Assembly: GCF_022489065.1 (NCBI RefSeq)
Contig: NZ_JAKVTW010000017.1
Span: 1-64,000, forward strand
DNA length: 64,000 nt
Origin: Vreelandella neptunia
GTDB lineage: Bacteria; Pseudomonadota; Gammaproteobacteria; Pseudomonadales; Halomonadaceae
Direction: 5' to 3'
This document shows, piece by piece, positions 54,918-63,488 of this stretch (position 1 is its first letter; every line of letters starts with the position of its first letter). The position numbers were made by a program, and so were the translations under genes. The notes beneath the pieces are model-generated. The model was given only the letters and a program-made list of their open reading frames with translations, made no database searches and had not been told where the DNA came from.

Positions 54918-54934
54918 ATTCGATTAAATCGAAT
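54918..54934. promoter_or_regulatory. Palindrome upstream of azoR
   Basis: ATTCGATT-A-AATCGAAT, perfect, 88 bp upstream of the azoR ATG. Probably an operator for a repressor or activator of the azoreductase. No regulator gene adjoins. Confidence 0.5.
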
Positions 54935-54950
54935 TATGCAGCGGCCAATT

Positions 54951-54985
54951 AAAAACCCCGCAACGTATTAATACGCGGCGGGGGT
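54951..54985 (-). terminator. Terminator of the alanine symporter gene
   Basis: CCCCGC/GCGGGG with an inner stem CGTATT/AATACG and a small internal loop; T5 on the minus strand. It lies 31 bases past the AGCS stop. Confidence 0.88.
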
Positions 54986-55015
54986 TTGATAGTGCTTTAA
55001 CTAGCTATCACTCAA

Positions 55016-56464
55016 TTATTTCTTTGGCCACGCCTTCGGATCAACCTTATTGACCAGCTTGGGAAAACGGCTTGGGTCAAACACCGGCTCTTTACCCGCT
55101 TTCAACTGATTTTCGTAGTCGCGAAACAGTGAGAAAGCCACCGGAGACAGCAGTAGAATGGCGACCAGGTTAATAATGGCCATCATCCCCATAGAGAGGT
55201 CGGCAAAGTTCCAGATTGCGCCCAGGCTTGCCACCGAACCGACCATAATCATCGCCAGGACCGCCAAGCGATAAACCAGTACCGCGACAGGCGCGCGACG
55301 CCCAGCCAGGTACTCGATGTTGGATTCACCGTAGGAGTAGTTGGCAATCACCGAGGTAAACGCGAACAGCAGAATCGCCACCGCGATAAACATGCCGCCC
55401 CAATCACCCACATGGCTAGACAGCGCCATTTGTGTCAACTGAATACCATTGTTCTCATCCCCCGCCATCAGCTCTGGCCCAGCCATAATGATGATGGCCG
55501 CCGTGGCAGTGCAGATTACCAGCGTATCCAGAAATACCCCGAGCATCTGAATAAAGCCTTGGGCAGCAGGATGATCCGGTCGTGTGGAAGCAGTCGCCGC
55601 CGCATTGGGTGCCGAGCCCATGCCCGCTTCATTGGAAAATAGACCGCGCTGAATGCCATTCATAATCGCCTGAGAAACCGCGTAACCTACGGCCCCACCG
55701 GCTGCCTGCTCAAGGCCAAACGCACTGCGTGCAATGGTCATGATCGCCGCGGGTAAGTCGCTAATATTCAAACCTACGACAACCAGCGCCAGCACCAGGT
55801 AAAGCAGCGCCATAAGCGGTACAACGAGTTCAGCTACCTTGGCTATCGACTTCAAGCCCCCAAAGATGATTGGCGCCACAACAGCCATTAAAGCTAATCC
55901 CATGGCCCAAGTCGGAATCGCAAATGCCTGTTCCATGGCCTGGGCGATGGAGTTGGCCTGCACACTGTTAAATGCCAACCCAAAGGCAATAATCAAGCAG
56001 ATCGAGAACAGCATAGCCAGCCAGCGTAAGCCCAGGCCACGCTCTATATAGCGGGCTGGGCCGCCACGGAAGGTGTTATCGCCGTGATCCGTTTTATACG
56101 CTTGAGCCAGCGTGGACTCCACAAAGCTGGTCGCCATCCCGACCATCGCAGTCATCCACATCCAGAAAATCGCTCCTGGGCCACCAAAATAGATAGCCAC
56201 CGCGACACCCGCCAAGTTACCGGTACCTACACGGGCCGCCAGACTGGTGGAGAGCGCTTGAAACGAAGAGATGCCACCGTTTGATTGCCGGGAGCTGCGC
56301 AGCAGCTTAAACATATGGCCGAAGTAGCGCACTTGAATACCGCGCGTCATCACCGTGAAGTAGAGACCAGCGCCTATCAGCAGATAAATCAGCACGCTGC
56401 CCCACAGCAAACCATTACCGCGATCAACCAGCGATGTCAGCAGCGGAGGAAGAGAGAAGTCCAT
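55016..56464 (-). CDS. Sodium/alanine symporter, AGCS family
   Basis: Inner-membrane secondary transporter of 482 aa with about eleven hydrophobic segments. Conserved AGCS stretches: LSTSLAARVGTGNLAGVAVAI, GGPARYIERGLG, NGIQRGLFSNEAGMGSAPNA and ANYSYGESNIEYL. It imports alanine (possibly glycine) with Na+. Monocistronic, with its own terminator. Confidence 0.94.
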   Translation of the reverse strand: MDFSLPPLLTSLVDRGNGLLWGSVLIYLLIGAGLYFTVMTRGIQVRYFGHMFKLLRSSRQSNGGISSFQALSTSLAARVGTGNLAGVAVAIYFGGPGAIFWMWMTAMVGMATSFVESTLAQAYKTDHGDNTFRGGPARYIERGLGLRWLAMLFSICLIIAFGLAFNSVQANSIAQAMEQAFAIPTWAMGLALMAVVAPIIFGGLKSIAKVAELVVPLMALLYLVLALVVVGLNISDLPAAIMTIARSAFGLEQAAGGAVGYAVSQAIMNGIQRGLFSNEAGMGSAPNAAATASTRPDHPAAQGFIQMLGVFLDTLVICTATAAIIIMAGPELMAGDENNGIQLTQMALSSHVGDWGGMFIAVAILLFAFTSVIANYSYGESNIEYLAGRRAPVAVLVYRLAVLAMIMVGSVASLGAIWNFADLSMGMMAIINLVAILLLSPVAFSLFRDYENQLKAGKEPVFDPSRFPKLVNKVDPKAWPKK

Positions 56465-56565
56465 GAAAACACGCCTTTTTTAAACAATGAAGGCGCATCA
56501 TTCTTCACGGCTGCACCAAAATGGCAAGAAAATTGGTAAAAACCTGTTCGAACAGCAATAACCAC

Positions 56566-57432
56566 TTAGCCCATTGAATTGCATAACCACTGCCACACTA
56601 ATGCGGTCTCCTCGCTAATATGGCGTCGGCTTGGCCGCACCAACCAAAAGCGCTCTTCGCTGGGTACACTGATATCAAAAGGGGCCACTAAATCGTTACG
56701 CTGCTCCATCAAGCGTCGATGCGTTAGCGCAATGCCGCCACCCTGACTAGCAAGTGCTAACGTCATGACCTGATTATCGCAGGTGAGAGACCAGCACTGC
56801 GCCTCCAAATGGGCAAAGCCAGCCTCTTGTAGCCACCCGGGCCAACCTACTCCAAACCCCACCGCTTGCAGTAGCGTATGACCGGCCAAATAATCAGGAG
56901 TGATCAGCTTTTCCGCCAATGCCAGCGAGCAAACAGGTAACAGTTGCTCCTCGCCGAGGGGCTGCATCTCGATGCCCGTCCACTCCCCTTTGCCATAACG
57001 AATCTCGATATCCGCGCCTTCTGGGCCAAAGTCATCGGGCCAGATAGCGCTCACTACGCGAATCGCCACCTGCGGGTGAGCGCGATGAAAGGCAATTAAC
57101 CGGGGCGCCAACCACGACTGCTGAATGGCAGGCGTAGCGCGCAGCGTGACCGGCTGCTCCGATGTACTGCCAAACACCTCTAGAGTACCTTCGCTAATAC
57201 GCACAAAGGCATCGTGAATACTCGGCAGCCACGCTTGCCCAGCTGGGGTGAGCGTTAAGCTGCGCGCATGGCGTACAAACAACTTCTGCCCCACCCGGTC
57301 CTCCAACAACCTAACCCGCTGGCTGATCGCTGCCTGGGTGACGCCTAGCTCATTACCTGCCGCGGTAAAACTCAACGTACGGGCTGCGGACTCAAAGGCT
57401 TGCAGCCATAGTAATGGCGGTAATTGACTCAT
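56566..57432 (-). CDS. LysR-family transcriptional regulator (GcvA-like)
   Basis: Regulator of 288 aa. N-terminal helix-turn-helix (LLWLQAFESAARTLSFTAAGNELGVTQAAISQRVRLLED) and a LysR effector domain (IEIRYGKGEWTG, QGGGIALTHRRLM) of the GcvA subgroup. It is divergent from the gamma-butyrobetaine dioxygenase gene, about 150 bp away, so it may control that gene and the binding protein beyond it. Confidence 0.9.
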   Translation of the reverse strand: MSQLPPLLWLQAFESAARTLSFTAAGNELGVTQAAISQRVRLLEDRVGQKLFVRHARSLTLTPAGQAWLPSIHDAFVRISEGTLEVFGSTSEQPVTLRATPAIQQSWLAPRLIAFHRAHPQVAIRVVSAIWPDDFGPEGADIEIRYGKGEWTGIEMQPLGEEQLLPVCSLALAEKLITPDYLAGHTLLQAVGFGVGWPGWLQEAGFAHLEAQCWSLTCDNQVMTLALASQGGGIALTHRRLMEQRNDLVAPFDISVPSEERFWLVRPSRRHISEETALVWQWLCNSMG

Positions 57433-57582
57433 GAAAAAGCAACCTATAAATAAAACGATGTCTTAGGGGTCAGATTAATCGTTTGTCACTGGCGCCGCTA
57501 CTCCTCATCCTTGTTAGCACTTAAGCACACCCTGACACACAGCCATCTGGCATTGCCGTTAAGGGAGCAATTCGGAGTTTTA

Positions 57583-58770
57583 ATGAACAGCGCAGTACAG
57601 CCGATAACCACACCAACAACAAACCCTGCTCAAGCCCCAGAAATGGGTGAACTAACCCCTTATCACACCGGTCCTGCCCTGACTCAAGCGACGCTCGCCC
57701 CACAGGGCGTTGCACTTGAATGGCAAGATGGTCAGCAGACTACCCTGCCGCTGCTCTGGCTGCGCGATCACTGCGCCTGCCAAGCCTGCCGTCATCCTCA
57801 GACCAGGGAAAGGCTCTACCTGCCGCTTGAAGCGATTTCTGAGCCGCCCAGCGTTACGCTACTGGATGGCCACTTACACCTGAATTGGCAGGATGGTCAT
57901 GTCAGCGCGTTTCATAGCGGCTGGCTGTATCAACGCCGCCCAGAAGCGAGCCTGACGTCAGCCGTACCCAGTAACACGCCATGGGACGATAATTTTGCCC
58001 CTGAGCGCATCCGTCATAGCGTCTTTTTAACACCCCAAGGCGAGAAGGCCTGGCTCACCGCCATGTTACGCGATGGCCTGGCACTGCTAACGGATGGCCC
58101 CTTAGCAGAAGAGGAAGTGAGCCGTTTAGCTGAACGCATTGGGCCACTGCGCGCCACCAACTTTGGCGCCCGCTTCGATGTGCGCTCCAAACCCAATCCC
58201 AATAACGCGGCTTATACTGCGGTCGGGTTGCCGCTGCATATCGATCTGCCCAACTGGCGCCAACCGCCGGATATTCAGTTGCTCTACTGCCTGCAAAACG
58301 AAGCCAGCGGCGGCGAATCGCTGTTTGCCGATGGTGCGCGGGTTGTAGAAGCGCTGCGCAAGCAAGACCCGGCGGCGCTCGCCATTCTCAGCGAGACACC
58401 GATCGATTTTCGCTTTCAGGATGAGAGCCACGATATTTCAATGCGAGCACCGGTGATCACCCTGGATAGCGAAGGTAACCTGGTTGAGATGCGCTTGAAT
58501 AACTGGATTCGCGACGCCCTTCACCTGCCGGTAGAGCAAATGGATGCCTGGTACAGCGCCTACGCCCTACTCTGGAAGCTATTTCACAGCGAAGCGCATC
58601 AATTGGAGTTCTCTCTTCGCCCTGGGCAGATGATTGCGTTTGATAATCGCCGAGTACTTCACGGACGTCGCGAGTTCGACCCCAACAGCGGCGCACGCCA
58701 TTTGCAGGGCACCTATTTAGACCGCGATATGCTGGCCTCACGCCTTCGCGTGCTTGCTCGCAATGTTTAG
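57583..58770 (+). CDS. Gamma-butyrobetaine dioxygenase-like Fe(II)/2-oxoglutarate enzyme
   Basis: Enzyme of 395 aa that would hydroxylate gamma-butyrobetaine to L-carnitine. The N-terminal zinc-binding part (WLRDHCACQACRHPQTRERL) and the TauD-like domain with HID (LPLHIDLPNW) and the distal His (VLHGRREFD) are visible, typical of the BBOX group. The ORF is open from 57511; the ATG at 57583 is preceded by GGAG at five bases. Together with the betaine-type binding protein it suggests a carnitine/betaine use pathway. Confidence 0.85.
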   Translation: MNSAVQPITTPTTNPAQAPEMGELTPYHTGPALTQATLAPQGVALEWQDGQQTTLPLLWLRDHCACQACRHPQTRERLYLPLEAISEPPSVTLLDGHLHLNWQDGHVSAFHSGWLYQRRPEASLTSAVPSNTPWDDNFAPERIRHSVFLTPQGEKAWLTAMLRDGLALLTDGPLAEEEVSRLAERIGPLRATNFGARFDVRSKPNPNNAAYTAVGLPLHIDLPNWRQPPDIQLLYCLQNEASGGESLFADGARVVEALRKQDPAALAILSETPIDFRFQDESHDISMRAPVITLDSEGNLVEMRLNNWIRDALHLPVEQMDAWYSAYALLWKLFHSEAHQLEFSLRPGQMIAFDNRRVLHGRREFDPNSGARHLQGTYLDRDMLASRLRVLARNV

Positions 58771-58845
58771 CGCGGCCATTGTTTATCTAACAACAACATC
58801 TATCACATAAAAACCTATCGTATAAAAACCTAGCAAGGAGATCGT

Positions 58846-59784
58846 ATGACCCATCTTAAACCTCTCGCCTCAGGCATCGCACTCGCCACCACTGCGCTGT
58901 TCTCGGCGGCATCTCAAGCGGATGACCAAACCCTCGATTTCGGTGTCCCCGCCTGGCCCGGCATCACGGTAAAAACCGCCATTGCTGAGCAGCTATTGAA
59001 CCCACTGGGCTACGAAACCAGCACCCAGGAAATCGGCCTGCAGGTAATTTACCAGGGTATTGAAAGTGGCGATATCGATGCCTTTTTAGGCGCATGGCTG
59101 CCCGCACAGCGGGAAATGTTTAATCCCCGTAAAGAGTCAGGTGCACTGATTGACGTGGCAAATAACGTTGATGGTGCACAAATGACCCTGGCGGTGCCGG
59201 AATATCTCTATGAGAGCGGTATTCAGAGCTTTGCGGATCTAGACGAAAATCGCGAACAGTTCGACGGTGAGATCTACGGCTTTGGCGCGGGCTCTGCCGC
59301 CAGCGAGATTCTTCACAACGCTATTGATAACGACACCTGGGGCTTAGGCGACTGGCAAGTAGTCGATACCAGTGAAGTGGGCATGCTTTCCGCCGCAAAG
59401 GACGCAATTTCCCGTGAAGAGCCGATTGTCTGGGTAGGCTGGACGCCTCACTGGATGAACCTTGAACTACCGATGCGCTACTTGGAAGACCCCGAAAACC
59501 TGTTCGGTGAGAACAACGGCGAAAGCGACGTACTGACACTGCTGAGCAGTGACTACGCAGAAGCCAACCCTAATGTAGTCACCTTTTTTGAGCAGTTCAC
59601 CTTCTCCGCTGAAGAGCAGAGCTGGATGATTCAAGCCTTTGGCCAGGAAGAGCAGGACCTTGCCGATGTTGCCGAGCAGTGGATTAACGACCATCCAGAG
59701 CGTATCGAAGCCATGCTCGCTGACGTCACCACCACCGACGGCGACCCCGCATGGCCAGTCATTGAAGCCCAGCTCAATAACTAA
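58846..59784 (+). CDS. Glycine betaine/carnitine-type ABC substrate-binding protein (orphan)
   Basis: Exported binding protein of 312 aa, signal peptide to about residue 26 (TTALFSAASQA). The OpuAC-like fold (VPAWPGITVKTAIAEQLLNPLGYE; DAFLGAWLPAQ; WVGWTPHWMN) matches ChoX/CaiX/ProX-like proteins. No permease or ATPase gene adjoins, so it must use a distant transporter. It follows the dioxygenase gene by 75 bp and ends in a terminator. Confidence 0.9.
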   Translation: MTHLKPLASGIALATTALFSAASQADDQTLDFGVPAWPGITVKTAIAEQLLNPLGYETSTQEIGLQVIYQGIESGDIDAFLGAWLPAQREMFNPRKESGALIDVANNVDGAQMTLAVPEYLYESGIQSFADLDENREQFDGEIYGFGAGSAASEILHNAIDNDTWGLGDWQVVDTSEVGMLSAAKDAISREEPIVWVGWTPHWMNLELPMRYLEDPENLFGENNGESDVLTLLSSDYAEANPNVVTFFEQFTFSAEEQSWMIQAFGQEEQDLADVAEQWINDHPERIEAMLADVTTTDGDPAWPVIEAQLNN

Positions 59785-59819
59785 CCCATAGCGTAAACGT
59801 GCCTTCATCCCATCGGACG

Positions 59820-59843
59820 GCTAGCGTATGCTAGCGCTTTTTT
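59820..59843 (+). terminator. Terminator of the binding-protein gene
   Basis: GCTAGC-GTAT-GCTAGC followed by GC and six T (59838-59843). It lies inside a larger inverted repeat CCCATCGG (59809-59816)/CCGATGGG (59846-59853) whose right arm covers the ribosome binding site of the next gene. Confidence 0.85.
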
Positions 59844-59860
59844 AGCCGATGGGAGCAGGC

Positions 59861-60565
59861 ATGTCGCGGACAATGATCAAAGGCGTTGGCCTGCTGGTAG
59901 CCGTTGCGCTGCTGGGTGTCATGTGGCACTTACTGCAGCGCTACGATCTGCTGACTCAGGCGCGTCTTAGCGAGTTGATCCAAGTCGTCCGCCAGTGGCG
60001 CACCGCGCCCTGGATGTTCGCCGCGGTAATGGCCACTTATGCCAGCGCCCTGCTGGTGATGTTTCCGCTGAGTCTACTGGTGGTCGTTACAGGTTTACTG
60101 TTTGGCCCGGTGTGGGGGCTGGCATACGCCACCCTGGGAACGCTGACTTCATCGGTAGTGTCTTTCTGGGTAGGCCACTGGCTGGGCCGTGAGGCGCTGA
60201 TGCGTTATGGCGGGCGTCATCTTCGCGGCCTCTCCGGCTACTTATCGAAGCGCGGCATTCGAACCATGACGGTCATCAACCTGCTACCGCTCGCCCCGTT
60301 TACGCTCACCAATATGCTGGCCGGGGCTTTCCATCTCAAATTTCGCGACTATATGATCGGCTCTACCCTGGGCATCGTGCCGGGGTTAGCAGCGGTGATT
60401 TTACTCGGTAGCCAGCTAGGCGCACTGTTCACCGCGGCGTCGGCCAAAGAACTTATCCTGGCAGGCGTTGGGCTCGCCGCCGGTGTTGGCCTGTTGGTCG
60501 TGCTTAAGCGCTATGCCAACCGGCGTCAAACGTCAAAAAAACGGCCTCACCGTGAAGGTGAGTGA
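59861..60565 (+). CDS. TVP38/TMEM64 (VTT/DedA-like) membrane protein
   Basis: Inner-membrane protein of 234 aa with five or six hydrophobic segments. The VTT-domain stretch is AYATLGTLTSSVVSFWVGHWLGRE and the second half ends LPLAPFTLTNMLAGAFHLKF. It may flip lipids or affect membrane transport like its DedA relatives. Two starts compete: ATG 59849 and ATG 59861; the second has GGGAG five bases before it. Its last 19 bases overlap the convergent glycosyltransferase gene. Confidence 0.85.
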   Translation: MSRTMIKGVGLLVAVALLGVMWHLLQRYDLLTQARLSELIQVVRQWRTAPWMFAAVMATYASALLVMFPLSLLVVVTGLLFGPVWGLAYATLGTLTSSVVSFWVGHWLGREALMRYGGRHLRGLSGYLSKRGIRTMTVINLLPLAPFTLTNMLAGAFHLKFRDYMIGSTLGIVPGLAAVILLGSQLGALFTAASAKELILAGVGLAAGVGLLVVLKRYANRRQTSKKRPHREGE

Positions 60566-62805
60566 TATTTAGCCAGCACCTCGGCGTAAAAAGTTGCCAC
60601 CGCTGAGGCAAAATTAGCGATATCAAACTCCTCGGCAAAGTGGCTGGCTTGCTTGCCTAGTTGTTCACGCAGCTCAGTATCATCTTTTAACGCCACGACT
60701 TTCTGGCCCCAGGCCTGGCGATTTTGCGGTGTTTTGAAACCATTCACTCCCTGGCGAACGACATCATCGATGCCGCTAGAGCGAACCGCTACCACAGGCA
60801 GCCCCGCCGACATCGCCTCAAGAATCACCATCCCCTGGGTTTCAGAGGTAGATGCAAACACAAATATATCGCCCAGATGATAGTAAAGCGACATCTGATC
60901 AGGCGGTACAGCGCCCACTAGCGTGACCTGTGACGTGAGTTTTAATGTATCGATCTGGTGCTGAATAGACTCACGATCTGGCCCATCGCCAATCAGCAAT
61001 AACTGAAAGTCATCGTGCCCCTGAGCCTGGAGCTCAGCGAGCGATTCCAGCATAAAGCCAATATTTTTCTCTTTACTAATCCGCGAGACGCTGACCAGTA
61101 TTTTGCGTGAAGGGTCTACGCCGAGTTGCTCGCGTAACGTTTCCACGTCGCTCTCCACAACGTGGGCCCCAACGTGGGCAAAACGCTCAATATCAATGCC
61201 CGTTGGCTGCACTAACGTAGGCGTTTTCACCCCAATCATGCGTAGATACTCCTCGGCGGAGTAGGTGGGCACAATGACGCCTTGGCAGCGGTTAGAGAAG
61301 CGTTTGATCAGGTAGTGCGAGATCAAATTACGAAACAGCGCCCCCGGCAACGGCACAAAATGGGCATAGTGCTCTAAACGTGTGTGGTAAGTGTAAATCA
61401 CCGGCACGTTAAGCCGACGCCCCATAAACAGCCCCATGGAGCCCAACCAGAATGGATGATGTACGTGAATGAGGTCAGGCTTGAATGCCCGTAGGCAGCG
61501 GCGAAACCTCACGCTGAAGGGGTTAGTTAGCCGGAACTCGTCCTTCTGGCCAAACGCCATTAGCGTCGGAATGCGCTTTATGGCGCTATCGTCCTGCCAC
61601 GCTTCTCGGTAACGCGGCACTAACAGCTGGATGGTGTGACCCAGATCGCGTAAGCCGTTGCGCAAGCGATCTACCGACACCGACACCCCCGAAACAAACG
61701 GGAAATAGTTATTGGAAACCATCGCTACGCGCAGTGATTTACCCAGGAAAGGCGTTGGATCAATATCAAAATCGGGGTAGTAATCGCGATCTTCAAAAAT
61801 CAGCCGATATAAACGCAGCGCTAACAGTGTCAGCAAGCCAACAATCAGTAAAAAGCGGGTATAGCTGACGTAGAAAAATGCGTAAACCGTTGACCCAACG
61901 CTACTCACTACACGCCACCAACCGGGGCTATCCACATTTAAACGCACCGGTGCAATGGCGACACTCTCGCCCTCTACATCGACGATGACATAGTGATGAA
62001 AGCTGCTGTCAGCATCAATCAGGATACCGCCCGCGCCACCGGTGGTGACGTAATCCACCCCGTTAACTGTCTGCTGTGAAAAGAGCGTTAAATTAGCGGA
62101 GAACACGGTATCAACATCATGCTCCTCGGCCAGGGCCATAATGCCATCGGCCAAGCGAGGGTCATTGAGATAGTTATCGGCCTCGAACAAAGGCGCGTCG
62201 CTGACCACATTGTGCAGCGGTAAACCAATAAACAAGAACCGATGCTGCGCTTCTGAAGCCGCGAGCTCTCTTGATAACCAATCCAACTGCCAGGAGGTGG
62301 AGGATTTGCCCGTACCATCCAAAAAAATAAAGTGGCTATCCCCCGCTACAAAGGAGTAAAAGTGCGGCCCAAAATATTCATAAAACAGGTAGCTACCAAA
62401 ATCACTATCTTCGTTATCACCATAGGTCAGCAGATAAGGAACATTGAGCTGTTCCAAGCTATGATAAATCGCCTGATAGCTCTCTTGTCGCCCGCCATTA
62501 ACGGCGTTACCTGCCGAAATCAGAAAGTCGATGCCACCCTGATTGATCAGCGGCACTATCTCATCTTGAAACACGCTCACTGAGTTATTGATATTGCCGA
62601 CCACCGCAAAGCGGTAGTTGGTTCGCTCTGACAACACCTCACGAATATCCGCCACCTGCAGCGTATGCACCGACTCAAACTCAGGCTCTGCCACGTACAA
62701 CCAAATTTGATGCGTGATCAGCCCAACCACCAGAGCGAGATTAAGGTAGAAAAACAGCCGCAGCCATCGCTGGCGGGAAAGGCGAAAGAAGGAGCGTCGA
62801 GGCAT
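60547..62805 (-). CDS. Membrane-anchored pseudo-metallophosphoesterase fused to a GT4 glycosyltransferase
   Basis: Protein of 752 aa in two parts. Residues 1-340: a basic N-terminus, a membrane segment (about 17-37), a metallophosphoesterase fold (about 63-265), a second membrane segment (308-330) and a basic patch; by the positive-inside rule the phosphatase domain lies in the periplasm and the C-terminus in the cytoplasm. Residues 357-745: a GT4 glycosyltransferase with LRVAMVSNNYFPFVSGVSVS, SRISKEKNIGFMLESL, LLIGDGPD and the E655-x7-E663 pair. Nearly all metal ligands of the phosphatase fold are replaced: GNINN for GDxH, SAGN for GD, GDNED for GNHE, SANLT for GHxH. Enzymatic activity is thus likely only in the GT4 half. 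Donor and acceptor unknown. Confidence 0.88.
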   Translation of the reverse strand: MPRRSFFRLSRQRWLRLFFYLNLALVVGLITHQIWLYVAEPEFESVHTLQVADIREVLSERTNYRFAVVGNINNSVSVFQDEIVPLINQGGIDFLISAGNAVNGGRQESYQAIYHSLEQLNVPYLLTYGDNEDSDFGSYLFYEYFGPHFYSFVAGDSHFIFLDGTGKSSTSWQLDWLSRELAASEAQHRFLFIGLPLHNVVSDAPLFEADNYLNDPRLADGIMALAEEHDVDTVFSANLTLFSQQTVNGVDYVTTGGAGGILIDADSSFHHYVIVDVEGESVAIAPVRLNVDSPGWWRVVSSVGSTVYAFFYVSYTRFLLIVGLLTLLALRLYRLIFEDRDYYPDFDIDPTPFLGKSLRVAMVSNNYFPFVSGVSVSVDRLRNGLRDLGHTIQLLVPRYREAWQDDSAIKRIPTLMAFGQKDEFRLTNPFSVRFRRCLRAFKPDLIHVHHPFWLGSMGLFMGRRLNVPVIYTYHTRLEHYAHFVPLPGALFRNLISHYLIKRFSNRCQGVIVPTYSAEEYLRMIGVKTPTLVQPTGIDIERFAHVGAHVVESDVETLREQLGVDPSRKILVSVSRISKEKNIGFMLESLAELQAQGHDDFQLLLIGDGPDRESIQHQIDTLKLTSQVTLVGAVPPDQMSLYYHLGDIFVFASTSETQGMVILEAMSAGLPVVAVRSSGIDDVVRQGVNGFKTPQNRQAWGQKVVALKDDTELREQLGKQASHFAEEFDIANFASAVATFYAEVLAKYHSPSR

Positions 62806-62883
62806 TTAAAAGCGCTTTTTCAATATTAAAAATGGGGGAACTGCCACTATACAGCAACGCTGAGCCGAGGTGGCGCTCCCACA

Positions 62884-63312
62884 TTAGCTGGCTTCACAGC
62901 CGTTTAAGGTAGCGATTAACCGCCTTGGTCCCCCTTGATGACGGTGTTCGCCCAACCATAATCCCTGCCAGGTCCCCAAGGCTAAACGCCCATCGCGCAC
63001 CGCTAGGGTAAGCTGCGTGCCCAGCAGGCTGGCGGCCACATGGGCTGGCATATCATCAGGGCCTTCCAACGTATGCCGAAAATAGGGCAAATCTTCAGGC
63101 ACCAGTCGGCGCAAGAAGGCGTCTAGATCGTGGCGAACATCTGGGTCGGTATTTTCATTAAGCGTTAACGATGCAGAGGTGTGCATCAGTTGAAGATGCA
63201 ACATACCGATATGACAATCGCTTAAACACGGCAGCGCCCGCGCCACATCATCGGTAATCAGATGAAAACCGCGCGTCACTTCGGGGAAATGAATCTCTTG
63301 TTGAAACCACAT
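62884..63312 (-). CDS. yjbQ: YjbQ-family (UPF0047) protein
   Basis: Soluble protein of 142 aa, called secondary thiamine-phosphate synthase-like in some annotations. LHLQLMHTSASLTLNENTD and GTQLTLAVRDGRLALGTWQGLW with the His-rich end (EHRHQGGPRRLIATL) define the family. Start ATG at 63312 with GGAG five bases before it; a GTG at 63318 is open too. Role poorly known. Confidence 0.9.
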   Translation of the reverse strand: MWFQQEIHFPEVTRGFHLITDDVARALPCLSDCHIGMLHLQLMHTSASLTLNENTDPDVRHDLDAFLRRLVPEDLPYFRHTLEGPDDMPAHVAASLLGTQLTLAVRDGRLALGTWQGLWLGEHRHQGGPRRLIATLNGCEAS

Positions 63313-63395
63313 AAACACTCCGTTGTTTGTTGTTTAATGGTGGCACGTCCTCACCAGCGTGCTCTTCTTGTATGGCAAAATAGCGTCAGCTAATG

Positions 63396-63453
63396 CTTAA
63401 GATAGTCCTTAACACAGTACTTGAAACGGTACTTGAAACAGTACTTAAGATAG
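63396..63453. repeat. Nested direct repeats before the lipocalin gene
   Basis: CTTAAGATAG occurs at 63396-63405 and 63444-63453; between them, a 12-bp unit (CAGTACTTGAAA) is repeated three times with small changes (63415-63450). The array ends 35 bp before the lipocalin start and supplies TTGAAA-type hexamers. It may be a regulator array or a promoter made by duplication. Confidence 0.75.
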
Positions 63454-63488
63454 CCGATCAACATGATCCATCGCCAAGGAGCGCGTTA

